Assembly: GCA_900554985.1 (NCBI GenBank)
Contig: USJQ01000035.1
Span: 1-8,611 of the forward strand
Source: an uncultured Collinsella sp.
Lineage (GTDB): Bacteria; Actinomycetota; Coriobacteriia; Coriobacteriales; Coriobacteriaceae
Direction: 5' to 3'
Length of the DNA stretch: 8,611 bases
Shown one piece after another: positions 5,727-8,611 of the stretch. The position numbers and the translations under genes are program-made. The notes under the pieces were generated by a model, which made no database searches, had not been told where the DNA came from, and worked only from the letters and a program-made list of their open reading frames with translations. Each line of letters starts with the position of its first letter. The first letter of the stretch is position 1.

Positions 5727-5783
5727 ATGAAAGGTGCCCTCATCATCGGGGCAATGCAGCGTGCGGGAAAGGAGACCCCATGA
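5727..5783 (+). other. Possible 18-codon leader ORF overlapping the yraN start
   Basis: ATG 5727 opens a short frame coding MKGALIIGAMQRAGKETP. Its TGA (5781-5783) overlaps the yraN ATG as ATGA, the layout used for translational coupling. It has no Shine-Dalgarno, and an ORF of this size can arise by chance. It would also contain the yraN ribosome binding site. I list it as a possibility only; no known leader peptide is recognised. Confidence 0.2.
5769..5774 (+). promoter_or_regulatory. Ribosome binding site that fixes the yraN start
   Basis: AAGGAG lies five bases before ATG 5780. A longer in-frame reading from TTG 5690 would start inside the segment just after the rnhB terminator, would have no such site and would give an N-terminus unlike the family. 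Confidence 0.8.
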
Positions 5784-6265
5784 GTGCCGCAAGCCAAAAG
5801 AGCAAGACGCAGCAGCTCAAGGAGCGTTGGGAAAACGGCGAGCTCGACTGCGGGGCGATGACGCCCGAGTTTATCAAGGGGCTCAGTCCCCGCGAGCTGG
5901 GTATGCTGGGCGAGCTGATCACCATCGACTACTTTAACGAGCGCGGCTACTCCTTGCTGGAGCAGGGTTATCGTTGCACCGAGGGCGAGGCCGATCTGGT
6001 GCTGCTCGATGAGCTCGACGATGTCGTGGTGATGGCCGAGGTCAAGACGAGGCGCGTTGCACTGGATTGCAGCACGCGGGTCTTTCCCGAGGAGGCCGTG
6101 GACGCCCAAAAGCAACGCCGCTACCGCCGCATCGCAAGTTGCTATCTTATGGAGCATTATCCGCTCAAGGCGATTCGCTTCGATGCCGTGGGTGTCACCA
6201 TTCGTGGCGGGCATATCGCCGAGATCGAGCATCAGTACAACGCTTTCGATTGGCAGGTGTCGTGA
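5780..6265 (+). CDS. yraN: YraN/UPF0102 family nuclease-fold protein
   Basis: This 161-residue protein belongs to the UPF0102 (YraN) family, which has an endonuclease-like PD-(D/E)XK fold. The biochemical role is not settled, but the gene is very often found beside rnhB, comM and dprA. The family core begins at LGELITIDYFNERGYSLL and continues through GEADLVLLDE (Glu70, Asp72) to AEVKTRR (Glu87, Lys89), which together form the expected metal-binding and catalytic set. The RRYRRIASCYL helix and the RFDAVGV strand follow. The family is usually about 115-130 residues; here an additional 40 or so precede the core, rich in charged residues and without a recognised domain. The stop TGA overlaps the comM ATG by one base (TGATG), so the two are translationally coupled. 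No convincing promoter was found between the rnhB terminator and this gene. Confidence 0.88.
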   Translation: MSAASQKSKTQQLKERWENGELDCGAMTPEFIKGLSPRELGMLGELITIDYFNERGYSLLEQGYRCTEGEADLVLLDELDDVVVMAEVKTRRVALDCSTRVFPEEAVDAQKQRRYRRIASCYLMEHYPLKAIRFDAVGVTIRGGHIAEIEHQYNAFDWQVS

Positions 6266-7788
6266 TGGCGTTCGAGACGTTTGCCGTTCACGCGGCCTGC
6301 ATCCGCGGCGTCGAGGCGATTCACGTCACGGTCGAGGTCTCGCTTGCCGGTGGCGTTCCGGGCATTCAGATACTCGGCATCCCGAGTATGGAGGTGATGG
6401 AGTCACGCGGTCGTATTCGCTGCGCGATGCGCTCCGCCGGGTTCGAGATCCCACGCTCGGGCATTACGGTCAATCTGGCGCCCGGCGATATTCGCAAGAC
6501 CGGTAGCGGCTTTGATCTGCCCATCGCCATCGCGGTATTGGCGGCCGATGGTCAGATTCCCCGCGACAACCTCGATCGTTGTCTTATCGCAGGTGAGCTT
6601 GGCTTGGACGGTACGGTGCTTCCTGTCAAGGGCGAGGTGGCGTTTCAGCTATTAGCGCGTGATATGGGGCTGTCCTTTATCGCCGGCAGGTCTGATCAGC
6701 ATGTGCCGCTTGCGGGCGTGGATTGCGGATTCATCGATCATTTGTCTCAGCTTGCTCATGGTATGGGCGATGCCGCGCGGCACTATTTGGATTCTGAGGG
6801 CGTCGAGGCCACCTTTGAGCCCGAGCTCGACTATGCCGACGTGCTGGGGCAGGAGGTTGCCAAACGCGGCATGGCACTGGCGGCAGCGGGTGAGCTCGGT
6901 TTGCTTATGATCGGGTCCCCGGGATCGGGCAAGACCATGCTTGCGCGCCGTATGACCGGCATCCTGCCTGAGCTTTCCGTTGAGGATCAGCAGGAGGCAC
7001 TGTGCATCCATTCGGTTTTGGGTGAGAACATTGATGGCTTGTTGGCGGGACACCGGCCCTTCCGCAGTCCCCACCACAGTATTTCGACCGCAGGCCTTAT
7101 CGGCGGCGGGCGTCCGGTGCATCCGGGCGAAATTAGCCTGGCTCATGGCGGCGTGCTCTTTTTGGACGAGCTCGCCGAGTTTCCCACCGGCGTGCTGCAG
7201 ACGCTGCGTCAGCCCATCGAGCGCGGTTACGTGAGGATCGTGCGCGTTGACGGGGCCTTTACGTTCCCGTCGCGCTTTCAGCTGCTGGCTGCGAGCAATC
7301 CCTGCCCCTGCGGTTTTATGGGCGATCGCGAGGTACCGTGTCGCTGCTCAGCGGCGATGGTCGAGCGCTATCGGTCTAAACTGCGCGGTCCTTTGGCCGA
7401 CCGTATCGACATGATGATCGACGTGACCCGTCCCGACCCCCAAGTGATTATCGAGGGCGCGGAGGGTATGTCGTCAGCTGAGTTGCGTGACTACGTTGTG
7501 CGCGGTCGCGCTTTTCGCGCTTGGCGCGAATCCCGTATGGACGATGCTGATGCCGAGGCCGAGGATGACGAGACACGGTCCATTGACGGCGTCGTTTCGA
7601 CCTTTGAGCTCGATGATGCGGCGGAGAAGTGTGTGCTCGGCCTGTCGAAGCGCACGCATCTCACGGGCCGCGGCATCGTGCGCCTGGTGCGTATCGCGCG
7701 TACAATCGCTGACGTCGCCGAGAGCGAGCAAGTGACGCAGGACCACGTGCTCGAGGCGGCGATGTACCAGGGAAGGAGGGACCAATGA
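6265..7788 (+). CDS. comM: ComM/YifB family AAA+ ATPase (Mg-chelatase-like branch-migration helicase)
   Basis: ComM is a hexameric helicase that promotes branch migration during integration of transforming DNA, shown for Vibrio cholerae; homologues without that test are often named YifB or Mg-chelatase-like. The 507-residue protein has the full layout. An N-terminal Lon-like domain (about 1-170) has SRGRIRCAMRSAGF and ITVNLAPGDIRKTG. The AAA+ domain has Walker A GSPGSGKT (217-224), FRSPHHSIS and Walker B VLFLDE (Asp301, Glu302). The NPCPCG...CRC cysteine cluster (Cys347, 349, 359, 361) precedes GPLADRID. The C-terminal Mg-chelatase domain ends with RIARTIADV. A short acidic insert (DDADAEAEDDE) lies where the linker before that domain usually holds a less charged stretch. 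There is only a weak AGGTG before the ATG; translation likely depends on coupling with yraN. The stop overlaps the dprA start. Confidence 0.94.
   Translation: MAFETFAVHAACIRGVEAIHVTVEVSLAGGVPGIQILGIPSMEVMESRGRIRCAMRSAGFEIPRSGITVNLAPGDIRKTGSGFDLPIAIAVLAADGQIPRDNLDRCLIAGELGLDGTVLPVKGEVAFQLLARDMGLSFIAGRSDQHVPLAGVDCGFIDHLSQLAHGMGDAARHYLDSEGVEATFEPELDYADVLGQEVAKRGMALAAAGELGLLMIGSPGSGKTMLARRMTGILPELSVEDQQEALCIHSVLGENIDGLLAGHRPFRSPHHSISTAGLIGGGRPVHPGEISLAHGGVLFLDELAEFPTGVLQTLRQPIERGYVRIVRVDGAFTFPSRFQLLAASNPCPCGFMGDREVPCRCSAAMVERYRSKLRGPLADRIDMMIDVTRPDPQVIIEGAEGMSSAELRDYVVRGRAFRAWRESRMDDADAEAEDDETRSIDGVVSTFELDDAAEKCVLGLSKRTHLTGRGIVRLVRIARTIADVAESEQVTQDHVLEAAMYQGRRDQ
7774..7779 (+). promoter_or_regulatory. 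Ribosome binding site of dprA inside the comM 3' end
   Basis: AGGAGG lies five bases before ATG 7785 and eight before the adjacent in-frame ATG 7788. Either could be used; they differ by one methionine. Confidence 0.8.
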
Positions 7789-8611
7789 TGGCCGAGGGGA
7801 CCTTCGAGCTGCATCCAGGTGACGCGTTGTATCCCGAGACCGTTTTGGAGCTTTCTGATGTACCCCAGACGCTCTATGTGCGCGGCAACCCCGAGGTGCT
7901 TTCGACGCCCGCGCTCTCCATCATCGGCGCGCGCAAGGCCTCGCCGTATGGTCTTGCCGTGGCAGAGCTTGCGTCAAAGGTGGCGGTCGAGGCGGGAGTG
8001 ACGGTAGTTTCGGGCGGCGCGGTCGGTTGTGACCAGGCCTCGGGTTGGGCTGCGGTCAACGCTGGCGGCAAACACGTCGTGGTGCTGGGGACGGGCGCCG
8101 ACGTGGTCTACCCGCGTTCGAGTGCGGGGCTTATTACGCGCACGCTCGATACGGGCGGCGCGGTCGTGTCGATCTCTCCGTGGGGCATGGGTCCGCGCAA
8201 GTTTGCCTTTCCGCGCCGCAATCGCGTGATCGCGGCCCTGTCGCAAGCCCTCTTTGTTTCCGAGGCGGGTATGCCTTCCGGGACGTTTTCTACAGCCGAG
8301 GCTGCTATGGATTTGGGGCGCGAACTTCTTGTCGTGCCGGGGTCGATCCTATCGCCCGAGTCGCGTGGCACGAATTACCTCATTGCGAACGGTGCTTGCT
8401 GCATCATCGACGAGGAATCTATCGAGATGGCTATCTCACGCATCTACGGCACCCTGCGCTACTCGCGCCCCGATGCTCCCGGCATTGCCGACCTGGATCC
8501 AACACAGCAGACCGTGATGCATGCGCTCACCGCCTCTCCGCTCAAGGTCGACGACATCGCGGCGCTCGTCTCGCTCGATGCCGTCGGCTTACTTAAGCGC
8601 CTGGCTTCGCT
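7785..8611 (+). CDS. dprA: DNA-processing protein DprA (partial, runs off the window)
   Basis: DprA binds incoming single-stranded DNA during transformation and loads RecA on it. The frame is open to the window end, giving 275 residues without a stop. The Rossmann-like core shows GARKASPYG (48-56), SGGAVGCD (76-83), VLGTGADVVYP, FPRRNR (142-147), SGTFSTAEAA (from 165) and VPGSILSPESRG. From about residue 236 the sequence looks like the start of the C-terminal winged-helix (DML1-like) domain. Only about 47 residues precede the GARK motif, so the N-terminal SAM/helix-hairpin-helix domain of many DprA proteins is missing. The resulting core plus winged-helix plan is the one known from Helicobacter pylori. 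The ATG overlaps the comM TGA by four bases (ATGA). The core glycine motif is GARK where GSRK is more usual. Confidence 0.93.
   Translation, partial: MMAEGTFELHPGDALYPETVLELSDVPQTLYVRGNPEVLSTPALSIIGARKASPYGLAVAELASKVAVEAGVTVVSGGAVGCDQASGWAAVNAGGKHVVVLGTGADVVYPRSSAGLITRTLDTGGAVVSISPWGMGPRKFAFPRRNRVIAALSQALFVSEAGMPSGTFSTAEAAMDLGRELLVVPGSILSPESRGTNYLIANGACCIIDEESIEMAISRIYGTLRYSRPDAPGIADLDPTQQTVMHALTASPLKVDDIAALVSLDAVGLLKRLAS

Noticed and set aside
5690..5779. N-terminal extension of yraN from TTG 5690
   Set aside because: It begins right after the rnhB terminator, lacks a ribosome binding site and encodes a segment unlike the family; ATG 5780 has AAGGAG at good spacing.
5168..6232. A 354-residue open frame on the minus strand spanning rnhB, its terminator and yraN
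   Set aside because: It crosses two well-supported genes and a perfect terminator on the other strand, and shows no motif.
8045..8596. A 183-residue open frame on the plus strand within dprA
   Set aside because: It is out of frame with a clear DprA Rossmann core and is Arg/Cys/His-rich, as shadow frames in GC-rich DNA usually are.

Overview
The window is GC-rich bacterial chromosome with every gene on the + strand. It most resembles a member of the Coriobacteriia, with Collinsella or a close relative as the best guess. That guess rests on the GC-rich codon use, the glyS-ppsR-ppdK order and the overall look of the proteins; no database search was run. All genes belong to known families. I see no mobile element, CRISPR array, tRNA or rRNA.

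Bases 1-1107 hold the 3' end of glyS (glycyl-tRNA synthetase beta subunit), followed 34 bp later by ppsR, the bifunctional kinase/phosphorylase that switches pyruvate, phosphate dikinase (PPDK) off and on. A gene-free stretch of about 300 bp (1108-1404) follows. It is AT-rich for this genome and carries unusually dense regulatory-looking sequence: a -35/-10 pair with a 19-bp spacer built around a perfect dyad, four TTTACC boxes in tandem at about one helical turn, and a second -10 box inside an inverted repeat. Bases 1405-4155 encode PPDK itself, the target of PpsR, with the phosphorylatable Thr-Ser-His motif intact.

After a hairpin terminator comes rplS (ribosomal protein bL19) as a single-gene unit, with its own promoter, a leader hairpin and a strong terminator. 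The usual rplS neighbours (rpsP, rimM and trmD upstream, lepB downstream) are not here. rnhB (RNase HII) follows and ends in another strong terminator. The last block, yraN-comM-dprA, runs with overlapping stop and start codons and is cut off by the window end inside dprA. ComM (branch-migration helicase) and DprA (RecA loader) both act on incoming single-stranded DNA during natural transformation, so this block is probably a DNA-uptake/recombination operon.

The window is mostly housekeeping and central metabolism. The part most worth a second look is the ppdK control region. Smaller points of interest are the rplS leader, the lack of room for an rnhB promoter, a divergent stretch in PPDK and the short N-terminus of DprA.
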